From positions 20,859 through 84,858 of the forward strand of contig NZ_JAOQNX010000024.1 in the NCBI RefSeq assembly GCF_025961575.1: DNA of 64,000 bases. Direction: 5' to 3'. The notes beneath the pieces are model-generated. The model ran no database searches. It was not told the DNA's origin and saw only the letters and a list, made by a program, of their open reading frames with translations. Each line of letters begins with the position of its first letter. Within the stretch, counting starts at the first letter, position 1. Positions 1 to 8,521 of this stretch are shown piece by piece. The translations under genes were made by a program, and so were the position numbers. The stretch comes from Rhodoblastus acidophilus. GTDB taxonomy: Bacteria > Pseudomonadota > Alphaproteobacteria > Rhizobiales > Beijerinckiaceae.

Positions 1-34
1 GGGGGCGGGATACAACCTGAAGGGGACGAGGCGG

Positions 35-3000
35 ATGCAGCACATCGCTGATTTGATCGAGCGGGTCGGCTTCGTTCATCTTCACGCCCACACCGCCTTT
101 TCCCTGCGCGAGGGCGCGCTGCCGCTGGCCAAACTGCTGAAACTGGCGGAGGCCGACGGCCAGCCGGCGCTGGCGGTGACCGACACCAACAATTTGTTCG
201 GCGCGCTGGAATTTTCGGAAAAGGCGTCGAAGGAGGGGCTTCAGCCGATCGCCGGCGTGCAACTCGCGGTCGATTTCGCCGACGCCGAATCACTGCGCGT
301 CCCCGGCGAGCCGCTGGCGGGCGACGCCTCGCTCGGCAATCTGGTGCTGCTGGCCATGGACGAGGCCGGCTATCTCAATCTGATGAGGCTGGTGTCGGCG
401 GCCTGGACCGGCGTCGATCCCGGCGACGCCGCCCATGTGACGCTCGCGCAATTGCGTGAATCGAACGAGGGTTTGATCGCGCTCACCGGCGGTCCCTCCG
501 GTCCGCTCGACCGCGCGCTCGCCCTGCACAAGGACGAAGCCGCCGAGACCCGGCTCGACGCGCTGGTCGCGCTTTTTCCCCAGCGGCTTTATATCGAGCT
601 TCAGCGCCATGGCGTGGAGCTGGAGCAGCAGGTTGAGCCGCTGCTGCTCGACGTCGCCTATCGCCGCCACGTGCCGCTGGTGGCGACCAACGAGCCCTAT
701 TTCGCCGCCAAATCCGACCATGACGCCCATGACGCGCTGCTGTGCATCGCCCAGGGCGCGCTGATGTCGGACGACAACCGCAAGAAACTGACGCCCGAGC
801 ACCGGTTCAAGACGCGGGCGGAAATGCTGGAGCTGTTCGCCGACCTGCCCGAGGCCACCCGCAACACGGTGGAAATCGCCTTGCGCTGCGCCTTCCGGCC
901 GAAAACCCGCGGGCCGATTCTGCCGAATTTCACCGAAGGCGCGGATGAGGCCGCCGAATTGCGGGCGCAGGCTGTGGCGGGGTTGAAGGCGCGGCTCGAC
1001 GCCCACGGCCCCGCGCCGGGCCAGACGCTGGAGGATTATGACAAGCGCCTCGAATTCGAGCTGTCGATCATCGAGAAGATGAAGTTTCCGGGATATTTTT
1101 TGATCGTCTCCGACTTCATCAAATGGGCGAAATCGCAAGGGATTCCGGTGGGGCCCGGGCGCGGCTCCGGCGCGGGCTCGCTGGTCGCCTATGCGCTGAC
1201 CATCACCGATCTCGACCCGATGCGCTTTTCGCTGCTGTTCGAGCGATTCTTGAATCCCGAACGCGTGTCCATGCCGGACTTCGATATCGATTTCTGCCAG
1301 ACACGGCGCGACGAGGTGATCGCCTATGTGCGCCGCCGCTATGGCGCAGATCGCGTCGCGCAGATCATCACGTTTGGCTCGTTTCTGGCGCGCGGCGTGT
1401 TGCGCAATGTCGGCCGCGTGCTGGAAATGCCGCTGGGCCAGGTCGACAAGCTGGCGAAGATGGTGCCGCAGAATCCGGCGGCGCCGGTGTCGCTGAAACA
1501 GGCGATCGAATCGGAGCCGCGCCTGCAGGAGGAGGCGGAACGCGATTCGAAAGTCGCCAAGCTGTTGGAAATCGCCGAAAAGCTCGAAGGCCTGTATTCC
1601 AACGCCTCGACCCATGCGGCGGGCATCGTCATCGGCGACCGGCCGCTCGACCGGCTGGTGCCGCTCTACCAAGACCCCAAGTCGGAAATGCCGGCCACCC
1701 AGTTCAACATGAAATGGGTGGAGCCGGCCGGGCTGGTGAAATTCGACTTTCTGGGACTGAAAACGCTTACGACTCTTTCAACCTGCGTGAATCTGCTGAA
1801 ATTGCGCGGGATCGAGGTGGACCTGTCGAAAATCCCGCTGGACGATATCAAGACTTACGAAATGCTCGGGCGCGGCGAGACCGTGGGCGTGTTCCAGCTG
1901 GAAAGCGCGGGCATGCGCAAGGCCTTGTCCGAAATGCGCGCCGACCGTTTTGAGGACATTATTGCGCTGGTGGCGCTCTACCGGCCCGGCCCCATGGCCA
2001 ACATCCCCACTTATTGCGCGGTGAAACTCGGCGAGGAGGACGCCGACTACATCCACCCCAAGATCGAATGCGTTCTGAAGGAGACGTTTGGCGTCATCAT
2101 CTACCAGGAACAGGTGATGCAGATCGCCCAAATCCTGTCCGGCTATTCGCTGGGCGAGGCCGACATGCTCCGCCGCGCCATGGGTAAGAAAATCAAGGCG
2201 GAGATGGACAAGCAGCGCGAACGATTCGTCGATGGCGCGGTGAAGGGCGGTCTGGAAAAAGCCAAGGCTGACGAAATTTTCGATCTGTTGGCGAAATTCG
2301 CCGACTATGGGTTCAACAAGAGCCATGCGGCGGCCTATGCGCTGGTCGCCTATCAGACCGCCTGGTGCAAGGCGAACTATCCCGTCGAATTTTTGGCGGC
2401 GTCGATGACGCTCGACAAGAGCAACACGGATAAACTCGCGGAATTCCGCAATGAGGCGCGCCGGCTGGGAATCAAGGTCGAGCCGCCGTCGATCAATTTT
2501 TCCGGCGTCGATTTCGAGGTTCACTCCGATCCGGAGGGCGCGCTGACGATTCGCTACGCCTTGTCCGCCGTAAAGGGCGTGGGCGAGGGGCAGGCGGCGG
2601 CGCTTGTGGCGGCTCGGGGGGAGCAAAAATTCGTCAGCCTTGCGGAAATGGCGCAGCGGCTGAACCCGCGCGAGGTCAACAAGAAGGTCTTGGAGAGTCT
2701 TGCTGCTGCCGGCGCGTTCGACGAGCTGGAGCGTGATAGGTCGAAGGCGTTCGCGTCGATGGAAAAGGTTTTGGCGCACGCCAATGTGGCGCAGGACGAA
2801 GCGCGGGCCGGGCAGAACGCTTTGTTCGGCGGCGGCGAGCCGGAGCCGCTGCGGCTGGGCAAGTGGGACAATTGGTCAGCCGAGGAACGGTTGAAGCGCG
2901 AGTTCGATTCGATCGGATTCTTTTTGTCCGGGCATCCGCTCGATTCCTATCAGGCGGTGCTGCAAAAATTGCGGGTGCGCAATTGGGCGTCGTTCGCCCG

Positions 3001-3499
3001 CGCCGTGAAACAGGGGGCGTCGGCCGACCGGCTCGCCGCCACCGTGCTCGACCGCACCGAGCGGCGGACAAAATCCGGCAACAAGATGGGCATTGTCACT
3101 TTGTCGGACGCTTCCGGCCAGTACGAAGCCATCATGTTCCAGGAGGGGCTGAACCAGTTCCGCGAACTGCTTGAAAAAGGCGCGTGCGTGCTGGTGACGC
3201 TGGACGCGCGGCTCGACGGCGAGGATGTGCGCGCCCGCATCACCCTCGTCGAAAAACTCGACGAGGCGGCGGCGCGGATTCAGAAGGGTTTGAGGATCGC
3301 TCTGCGCGACGGCGCGGCGCTGCCGATCCTGGCGGAGCGGCTGAAGGGCAAGCCGGAAGGCGAGGTCACGCTTCTGCTTCGGCTTGACGAGGATGAGCGG
3401 GAGGTCGAGGTTAAGCTGCCCGGCAAATATCCGATCAATCCCGCGGTCTCCAATGCGATCAAGAGTTTGCCAGGGGTGGCGGAGGTGGAGCTGGTCTAG
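35..3499 (+). CDS. dnaE: DNA polymerase III subunit alpha (replicative polymerase)
   Basis: Catalytic subunit of the replicative DNA polymerase III holoenzyme, 1154 aa, normal for the family. An N-terminal PHP domain starts at about residue 13 (HLHAHTAFSLREGALP). The palm carries the catalytic aspartates in PDFDIDF (about residues 413-419), preceded by GPGRGSGAGS. A helix-hairpin-helix/beta-binding region includes FNKSHAAAYALVAYQ, and an OB-fold-like segment lies near residues 985-1065. The ATG at 35 follows a purine-rich stretch (AAGGGGACGAGG). Only 34 bases lie upstream, so the promoter and any upstream partner are outside the window. This is the essential DnaE1 type; I see no ImuB or LexA context that would suggest the error-prone DnaE2. 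Confidence 0.97.
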   Translation: MQHIADLIERVGFVHLHAHTAFSLREGALPLAKLLKLAEADGQPALAVTDTNNLFGALEFSEKASKEGLQPIAGVQLAVDFADAESLRVPGEPLAGDASLGNLVLLAMDEAGYLNLMRLVSAAWTGVDPGDAAHVTLAQLRESNEGLIALTGGPSGPLDRALALHKDEAAETRLDALVALFPQRLYIELQRHGVELEQQVEPLLLDVAYRRHVPLVATNEPYFAAKSDHDAHDALLCIAQGALMSDDNRKKLTPEHRFKTRAEMLELFADLPEATRNTVEIALRCAFRPKTRGPILPNFTEGADEAAELRAQAVAGLKARLDAHGPAPGQTLEDYDKRLEFELSIIEKMKFPGYFLIVSDFIKWAKSQGIPVGPGRGSGAGSLVAYALTITDLDPMRFSLLFERFLNPERVSMPDFDIDFCQTRRDEVIAYVRRRYGADRVAQIITFGSFLARGVLRNVGRVLEMPLGQVDKLAKMVPQNPAAPVSLKQAIESEPRLQEEAERDSKVAKLLEIAEKLEGLYSNASTHAAGIVIGDRPLDRLVPLYQDPKSEMPATQFNMKWVEPAGLVKFDFLGLKTLTTLSTCVNLLKLRGIEVDLSKIPLDDIKTYEMLGRGETVGVFQLESAGMRKALSEMRADRFEDIIALVALYRPGPMANIPTYCAVKLGEEDADYIHPKIECVLKETFGVIIYQEQVMQIAQILSGYSLGEADMLRRAMGKKIKAEMDKQRERFVDGAVKGGLEKAKADEIFDLLAKFADYGFNKSHAAAYALVAYQTAWCKANYPVEFLAASMTLDKSNTDKLAEFRNEARRLGIKVEPPSINFSGVDFEVHSDPEGALTIRYALSAVKGVGEGQAAALVAARGEQKFVSLAEMAQRLNPREVNKKVLESLAAAGAFDELERDRSKAFASMEKVLAHANVAQDEARAGQNALFGGGEPEPLRLGKWDNWSAEERLKREFDSIGFFLSGHPLDSYQAVLQKLRVRNWASFARAVKQGASADRLAATVLDRTERRTKSGNKMGIVTLSDASGQYEAIMFQEGLNQFRELLEKGACVLVTLDARLDGEDVRARITLVEKLDEAAARIQKGLRIALRDGAALPILAERLKGKPEGEVTLLLRLDEDEREVEVKLPGKYPINPAVSNAIKSLPGVAEVELV

Positions 3500-3503
3500 C
3501 AAG

Positions 3504-3666
3504 CTGCTGAAAAACCCGTGGACCGCCCCCGCCCTGGCGCGCGCGCCCGAGACGCCCGCCAAGGCGGGCTCCTCAGGGTGAGGGCTACTCGAGGAGGCTG
3601 CGCAGCAGCCTGCCGAGCTTGTCGAAGCATCGAACCATAGACATGAGAACGGGACTTTTTCAGCAG
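3504..3666. repeat. MITE-like intergenic element with terminal inverted repeats (contains family C repeat)
   Basis: About 160 bp between dnaE and the convergent hydrolase gene. The ends are inverted copies, CTGCTGAAAAACCCGT at 3504-3519 and ACGGGACTTTTTCAGCAG at 3649-3666, which differ by a two-base insertion. The interior holds a family C palindromic repeat (cgagacg, a GC stem, ctcctcag, gtgagggc) at about 3550-3585 and an inverted partner at 3590-3637. TGCTGAAAAA-type ends resemble those of some insertion sequences. No coding capacity. The right end overlaps and supplies the stop codon of the hydrolase gene. Confidence 0.6.
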
Positions 3667-4550
3667 CCCGTTACGGCCCATCGGTCGAGCGCGCTGACGA
3701 AAAACGTCTTGAGCCGTTCGCGATAGACTGGCGTGTCGGCCCAGGTCGCCTGGGCGTGGTTCAGGCCGTCGAGGACCAGCAGGTCCGAGCGGCCACCTGC
3801 CGCCGCCTGCATTTCCCGGCCTTCCCGCGGCGGCGTATAGGCGTCGGCGCCGCCGACGACAATCAGCGCCGGCGCCGTCACTTTGCGCAAGGCGTCGATC
3901 GGACGCAGGCGCTCCGGCCCGACGCCGAAGCGCAGCCTGGACTGGTGTTTCAGCAGCGGCGTCAGCAGATTGGCGAGCGGCGCCGGCGCATGGGCGGCGA
4001 TGCGGTTGCGGATGGCCCTGTCGATATCGGCGAAGACGCAGACGAGAGCAAAGGCCTGAGCGGACAGGGGGCCGTCGTCGCCGAGCAGCGCGGCGGCGCC
4101 GCCCAGCGAAATGCCGATCACGCCGATGGGGGCGCCGTGCTGTTTGGCCTTGAGCCAGTCGAAACCAGCGCGGGCGTCGCGCGATTCCGTCAGGCCAAAA
4201 CTGTGGGCGGCGGCGTCGGACTCTCCGTGGCCGCGCAGATCGAGGGTGAGGACAGCAAAACCCTGTTTCGAAAACCATTGCGCTTGCGCGGCATAGCCGG
4301 TCCGATGGGCGAAAATGCCGTGCAGCAGCAGAATGCCGGGCGAATCCGGTTTCGCGCCGGGCCAATAGGTGGCGGCGAGTGTCACGCCATCGGCTGCGGT
4401 GAGAGAAATGTCCTGCGCCGGCGCGGCGGCGGCGATCCGGGGGGCGGGCGTCCGGCCCCAGACCATGGCCGAGCCGGCGAGCCAGGCGAGCGCGGGAACG
4501 GTAAGGGCGAGGCTCAGCAGGACAAGGGGGATCATGAGTCGGCGCGCCAT
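3660..4550 (-). CDS. membrane-anchored alpha/beta hydrolase
   Basis: Serine hydrolase of the alpha/beta fold, 296 aa. The start was placed at the ATG at 4550 because the product then begins MARRLMIPLVLL, an N-terminal membrane anchor or signal segment of about 25 residues; upstream codons in frame look non-coding. The oxyanion strand is LLLHGIFAHRTGY, the nucleophile elbow is GISLGG, and late candidates for the acid and histidine are GGADAY and LNHAQ. An RGHGESD stretch is typical of the prolyl-oligopeptidase/lysophospholipase-like branch. The substrate cannot be inferred. The stop codon lies inside the terminal repeat of the adjacent MITE-like element, so the last residues may have been changed by that insertion. 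Confidence 0.8.
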   Translation of the reverse strand: MARRLMIPLVLLSLALTVPALAWLAGSAMVWGRTPAPRIAAAAPAQDISLTAADGVTLAATYWPGAKPDSPGILLLHGIFAHRTGYAAQAQWFSKQGFAVLTLDLRGHGESDAAAHSFGLTESRDARAGFDWLKAKQHGAPIGVIGISLGGAAALLGDDGPLSAQAFALVCVFADIDRAIRNRIAAHAPAPLANLLTPLLKHQSRLRFGVGPERLRPIDALRKVTAPALIVVGGADAYTPPREGREMQAAAGGRSDLLVLDGLNHAQATWADTPVYRERLKTFFVSALDRWAVTGC

Positions 4551-4595
4551 CGGTTCGAATCGGCGCGAGCTTAGCCTGCGAATGTGACGACCGGC

Positions 4596-4724
4596 TTGCC
4601 ATTCTTTCCGGCCTGATATAAAGGGGCCCCTCCAATCCACACGCGAAGGACGGCGGCCTGTTCCAAGGCTCGCTCCGGTGGCTTTGATCCTCAAAGCCAA
4701 AACTTCGCGGCGGCTCAACCGGAG
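4596..4724 (+). promoter_or_regulatory. rpsB promoter and structured leader that could sequester the ribosome binding site
   Basis: A sigma-70-like promoter is visible: TTGCCA at 4596-4601 and TATAAA at 4617-4622, with 15 bases between. The leader then contains CTCCGGTG (4673-4680), a perfect 7-bp hairpin GCTTTGA-TCC-TCAAAGC (4681-4697), and CAACCGGAG (4716-4724), whose GGAG is the Shine-Dalgarno of rpsB. CTCCGGTG can pair with CAACCGGAG with one bulged A, closing over the inner hairpin. This suits translational autoregulation by S2; that role is an inference. Confidence 0.5.
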
Positions 4725-4732
4725 AATTTGTA

Positions 4733-5731
4733 ATGGCGCTTCCTGATTTCACCATGCGCGGCCTGCTCGAGTCCGGCGCCCATTTCGGCCACCAGGCTCA
4801 CCGCTGGAACCCGAAAATGGCCCCCTATATTTTCGGCGTGCGCAATAACATCCACGTCATCGACCTCGCCCAGACCGTGCCGCTGCTGCACCAGGCGCTG
4901 AAGGCCGTGTCCGACACCGTCGCCAAGGGCGGCCGCGTGCTGTTCGTCGGCACCAAGCGCCAGGCCCAGGAGCAGATCGCCGACGCCGCCAAGCGCTCCG
5001 CGCAGTACTACATCAACGCCCGCTGGCTCGGCGGCATGCTGACCAACTGGAAGACCATTTCCGCCTCGATCGCCCGTCTGCGCAAGATCGACGACCAGCT
5101 GAACTCCGGCGCCTCCGGCCTCACCAAGAAAGAGCGCCTGATGATGTCGCGCGAACGCGACAAGCTCGAGAAGGCGCTGGGCGGCATCAAGGACATGGGC
5201 GGCGTCCCGGACCTGATCTTCGTCATCGACACCAACAAGGAGCAGCTGGCGATCAAGGAGGCGGCCCGCCTTCACATTCCGGTCGCGGCCATCCTCGACA
5301 CCAATTGCGATCCGGACGGCATCACCTATCCGATCCCGGGCAATGACGACGCCGGCCGCGCCATCGCGCTGTACTGCGACCTCGTCGCCCGCGCCGCGCT
5401 CGACGGCATTTCCCGCAGCCAGGGTTCGCTCGGCTTCGACCTCGGCGCCGCCGAGGCCCCGGTCGCCGTCGAACTGCCGGCCGACGCCGAACTCGCCTCG
5501 ACCGACGTGTTCGAGCTTCTGTCCGCCCCGCGCGGCGCCCCGGACGATCTGTCCAAGCTCGCCGGCGTCGGTCCGCAGGTGGAGAAGAAGCTCGCCGACG
5601 CCGGCCTCTACCACTACTGGCAGTTCGCCGCCATGACGGACGCCGACGCCGCCAAGGTCGACGCCGATCTCAAGCTCAACGGCCGCGTCGCCGGCTGGGT
5701 GCAGCAGGCCCGCGAACTGATCGCCGTCTGA
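4733..5731 (+). CDS. rpsB: 30S ribosomal protein S2 with C-terminal helix-hairpin-helix extension
   Basis: Ribosomal protein S2 of the small subunit, 332 aa. The first about 235 residues are the S2 core ([24 protein letters not shown]-type and NPC-type segments). The remainder is a low-complexity linker and a helix-hairpin-helix-like tail ([20 protein letters not shown]), an extension familiar from Rhizobiales S2 proteins and absent in E. coli. The ATG at 4733 follows CCGGAGAATTTGTA. tsf lies 233 bases downstream, the standard rpsB-tsf order. Confidence 0.97.
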   Translation: MALPDFTMRGLLESGAHFGHQAHRWNPKMAPYIFGVRNNIHVIDLAQTVPLLHQALKAVSDTVAKGGRVLFVGTKRQAQEQIADAAKRSAQYYINARWLGGMLTNWKTISASIARLRKIDDQLNSGASGLTKKERLMMSRERDKLEKALGGIKDMGGVPDLIFVIDTNKEQLAIKEAARLHIPVAAILDTNCDPDGITYPIPGNDDAGRAIALYCDLVARAALDGISRSQGSLGFDLGAAEAPVAVELPADAELASTDVFELLSAPRGAPDDLSKLAGVGPQVEKKLADAGLYHYWQFAAMTDADAAKVDADLKLNGRVAGWVQQARELIAV

Positions 5732-5963
5732 CACTTTTCGTTTCCGACGACGTTTTCCGCGGCGCGCCAAAATGGCGCGCCGTCTGTTTAACCGGCCAAT
5801 CCGGTTCGCGCAGAGAGCGGGTTGAAGCGCATGCAATCCGGTCCGCGCGGCGGGCCGGCCGAAGAGCATCAAGAGAGCTGTCGCCGGTTCTTCACATTCC
5901 CAAGTTTCCATAGGCCGCGAACGCTTGAGCGATTCGCAGGCCAAGCCCAAGAGGATGACGTTC

Positions 5964-6890
5964 ATGGCCACGATCACCGCCGCCCTGGTGAAGGATCTCC
6001 GCGAAAAAACCGGCGCCGGCATGATGGACTGCAAGCAGGCGCTCAACGAGGTCGACGGCGACATCGAAGCCGCCATTGACTGGCTGCGCAAGAAAGGCCT
6101 GTCCAAGGCCGCCAAGAAATCCGACCGCGTCGCCGCCGAGGGTCTGGTGGGCATCGCCACCTCCGGCACCACCGGCGTCGTCGTCGAGGTGAACTCCGAG
6201 ACCGACTTCGTCGCTCGCAACGAAGAGTTCCAGGCTCTGGTCAAGACCATCGCGCTGGTCGCCGCCGAAAAGGGCGAGACCGACGTCGAGGCGCTCAAGG
6301 GCCAGCATTATCCCGGCGCCTCGGGCACGGTGGCCGACGCCATCTCCAACGCCATCGCCACCATCGGCGAAAACATGACTCTGCGTCGCGCCGCCAAACT
6401 CACCGTGTCGGACGGCGTGGTCGGCCATTACCTGCACAATTCCATCGGCGAGGGCCTCGGCAAGATCGGCGTGCTCGTGGCGCTGGAATCGACCGGCGAC
6501 AAGATCGCGCTCGCCGAGCTCGGCCGCAAGATCGCCATGCATGTCGCCGCGACCAATCCGGTGGCGCTCGATTCGACCGGCGTCGATTCGGCCACGCTGG
6601 AGCGCGAGAAGAACGTGCTGCGCGAGAAGAACGCGGGCAAGCCGGCTCATGTGCTGGAGAAGATCGTCGAATCCGGCCTCAAAACCTATTTCAAGGAAGT
6701 CACGCTGGTCGAGCAGGCCTACATCCATGACGGCGCCAAGACGGTGGCCCAGGCCGTCGCCGAAGCGGCGAAAGTGGTCGGCGCTCCCGTCGCGCTGAAG
6801 GGTTTTGTTCGCTACGGCCTCGGCGAAGGCATCGAGAAGCAGGAAGCCGATTTCGCGGCGGAAGTTGCGGCGGCCGCCTCGGGCGCCTGA
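5964..6890 (+). CDS. tsf: elongation factor Ts
   Basis: Guanine nucleotide exchange factor for EF-Tu, 308 aa from the ATG at 5964. The start was chosen because [27 protein letters not shown] is the invariant EF-Ts N-terminus (UBA-like domain) and upstream in-frame codons look like leader. The conserved [10 protein letters not shown] core motif follows, then the duplicated dimerisation domains. Co-transcription with rpsB is likely and a strong terminator follows. Confidence 0.97.
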   Translation: MATITAALVKDLREKTGAGMMDCKQALNEVDGDIEAAIDWLRKKGLSKAAKKSDRVAAEGLVGIATSGTTGVVVEVNSETDFVARNEEFQALVKTIALVAAEKGETDVEALKGQHYPGASGTVADAISNAIATIGENMTLRRAAKLTVSDGVVGHYLHNSIGEGLGKIGVLVALESTGDKIALAELGRKIAMHVAATNPVALDSTGVDSATLEREKNVLREKNAGKPAHVLEKIVESGLKTYFKEVTLVEQAYIHDGAKTVAQAVAEAAKVVGAPVALKGFVRYGLGEGIEKQEADFAAEVAAAASGA

Positions 6891-6915
6891 GCGTTTTCGC
6901 AAAGGTGAAATCAGG

Positions 6916-6946
6916 GGGCGGCTCCAGCGAGCCGCCCTTTTTCTTT
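6916..6946 (+). terminator. intrinsic terminator of rpsB-tsf
   Basis: A perfect 9-bp stem, GGGCGGCTC (6916-6924) and GAGCCGCCC (6929-6937), with a CAGC loop is followed directly by TTTTTCTTT. It lies 25 bases after the tsf stop codon. Confidence 0.9.
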
Positions 6947-6955
6947 GGCTGGGAA

Positions 6956-7000
6956 AGTCAAAAATAAACCCGCCCCAGCGTGTAGCGGCGCTGGGACGGG
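6956..7000 (-). terminator. intrinsic terminator for the leftward gene at 7104-7298
   Basis: CCCGCCCCAGCG (6969-6980) and CGCTGGGACGGG (6989-7000) form a 12-bp stem with one mismatch. Read leftwards it is followed by TTTATTTTTG. A second hairpin (GCTGTCGC-GCCC-GCGACAGC, 7009-7028) lies just upstream in that direction. Together with the tsf terminator this forms a convergent termination zone. Confidence 0.7.
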
Positions 7001-7103
7001 TCCTGAACGCTGTCGCGCCCGCGACAGCAGCGTCATGCTAGCTGATTCGAGGGGACCGCGTCATCTGGGCGCCGCGACCTGGGCGCGAATTTTTTTAGCC
7101 AGA

Positions 7104-7298
7104 TCAGGCGGCTTTGCCTTCGTGCGCCGCCTCGGCTTGCGGCGGCGTCAGCGTTTGCAGGTCGTCCAGCGCGTCATCGAGATGCGCGAGCACGCGAAGG
7201 AAGGCTTCGCTGTCGAGATGGCTTCTCATGACCTCGGCGCGCGCATAGGCGATGCTGATCCACGCGCGTTCCGCCAATTCCTGTGCTGTGCTTGTCAT
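7104..7298 (-). CDS. small conserved acidic helical protein, unknown function
   Basis: 64 aa, starting MTSTAQELAERAWISIAYAR at the ATG at 7298, preceded on its strand by GGAGGGCGCCAACA. The in-frame extension upstream has atypical composition and was rejected. The product is predicted to be mostly helical and soluble (repeated HLD and LDDALDDL), with no cysteines or recognisable motif. It lies between the tsf terminator and cbbR, and has its own candidate terminator. I do not recognise the family. Confidence 0.55.
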   Translation of the reverse strand: MTSTAQELAERAWISIAYARAEVMRSHLDSEAFLRVLAHLDDALDDLQTLTPPQAEAAHEGKAA

Positions 7299-7422
7299 TG
7301 TTGGCGCCCTCCCGGCGCGGCCTCGACTCATCGACCGCAGGACGAGTATGGCGCGGGGAAGGCAACGCGTTAAGGTTGTGTTGAGCTTCGTTAACACAAT
7401 TCTAGGTTGTGTTGCCGCACGC

Positions 7423-8346
7423 TCACACTTTGGGCCACAGCCGGGCGCGATTGGCGATAAAAAAATCACGGAATTTCAATGCGGCGCGGCTTGGGGCGGG
7501 CTCGATTCGGGTCAGCAGAAACCATTGCCGCACCAGGGGCAGGCCGGTCACCGGCAAAGCGATCAGGTGGCGGTCGGCCAGCTCCATCCGGCAGGTGTGC
7601 GCCGAAATGATGGCGAGGCCGAGCCCCGCCATCACCGATTGCTTGATGGTCTCGTTGGTGCCCATTTCCACCACATTGAAGGGGCGCCCGCCGCCGAGCC
7701 GGGCGAGAAAACGCTCCATCAGCAGCCTTGTGCCCGATCCCGGTTCGCGCGCCAGAAAGCGCTCCTCGACCAAATCTTCGGCGAGAATTTCATTGTCGGT
7801 TTCGAGCCGGTGGCCGGGCGGCGCGATCAGGACGTGCGGATGATCGCCGAGCGTAAAAGTTTCGACGCGCAGATGCGCGGGCGGGCGGCCCATCATGGCG
7901 ATGTCGAATTCGTCGCGCTCGAGCGCCGCGATGATTTCCTCGCGATTGCCGATTTCCAGCGTCACGCGAATGTCGGGGAAGGCGCGGTTGAAGGCGGCGA
8001 CGAAATAGGGGGCGAGATATTTGCCGGTGGAGACCACGCCGAACACCACGGAGCCCGTGGCGCCGGCGATCAGCGCGTCGACCCTTTCGCCGGCGCGCGC
8101 CGCCAGCCGCTCGAAATCCAGGGCGAGCGACAGCAGTTCGGCGCCGATTTCGGTGGGCGCAAAGGGTTTTGAGCTGTCGCGATGGAACAGCGGCGCGCCG
8201 ACCATCTCCTCCAGCAGTTTCAACTGGGTGGAAATGGCGGGCGGGGTGACGCCGAGGGTCAGGGCGGCGCCGCTCACCGAGCCGCGCTCGACCGTCGCCG
8301 AGAAGGCGCGCAATTGCCTGCGGGTCAATCCGCGAAAATCCGGCAT
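7423..8346 (-). CDS. cbbR: LysR-type regulator of the Calvin-cycle operon
   Basis: LysR family activator, 307 aa. The winged helix-turn-helix occupies about residues 8-65 (LRAFSATVERGSVSGAALTLGVTPPAISTQLKLLE) and the periplasmic-binding-like effector domain about residues 92-300. It is transcribed divergently from cbbF with a 175-bp intergenic region containing a T-N11-A palindrome, the standard CbbR arrangement. CbbR proteins usually sense a phosphorylated sugar or energy metabolite (for example RuBP or NADPH) and activate cbb transcription. The assignment rests on family features and position. Confidence 0.93.
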   Translation of the reverse strand: MPDFRGLTRRQLRAFSATVERGSVSGAALTLGVTPPAISTQLKLLEEMVGAPLFHRDSSKPFAPTEIGAELLSLALDFERLAARAGERVDALIAGATGSVVFGVVSTGKYLAPYFVAAFNRAFPDIRVTLEIGNREEIIAALERDEFDIAMMGRPPAHLRVETFTLGDHPHVLIAPPGHRLETDNEILAEDLVEERFLAREPGSGTRLLMERFLARLGGGRPFNVVEMGTNETIKQSVMAGLGLAIISAHTCRMELADRHLIALPVTGLPLVRQWFLLTRIEPAPSRAALKFRDFFIANRARLWPKV

Positions 8347-8362
8347 GTCTCTCCCCGTCGTT

Positions 8363-8375
8363 TTAGATTATCTAA
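8363..8375. promoter_or_regulatory. candidate CbbR operator in the cbbR-cbbF intergenic region
   Basis: TTAGATTATCTAA is a perfect inverted repeat around a single central base. It fits both the LysR T-N11-A rule and the CbbR consensus TNA-N7-TNA. It sits in an AT-rich stretch (8358-8406) starting about 12 bases upstream of cbbR, where autoregulation and activation of cbbF would be expected. Confidence 0.7.
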
Positions 8376-8521
8376 ATCAGATTTCCATTTTTTAAAATTT
8401 ATTTTTCTCCAGGGACGGCGTTATTAGGCCCCGTCGCCTGAGGGAACTCGGCGTCAAGCCCCAGAGGGACATCCCGCAAGGGGGAAATAAGCAACCGGCT
8501 CAGAGCCGGGCGGAGACGACA

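Noticed and set aside
290..1672. Leftward 460-codon frame opposite dnaE
   Set aside because: Shadow of the dnaE codon pattern; no recognisable protein features.
4545..4580. GGTTCGAATC, a T-loop-like string, near the hydrolase start
   Set aside because: No acceptor stem, anticodon arm or CCA partner can be built around it; it encodes part of the hydrolase leader.
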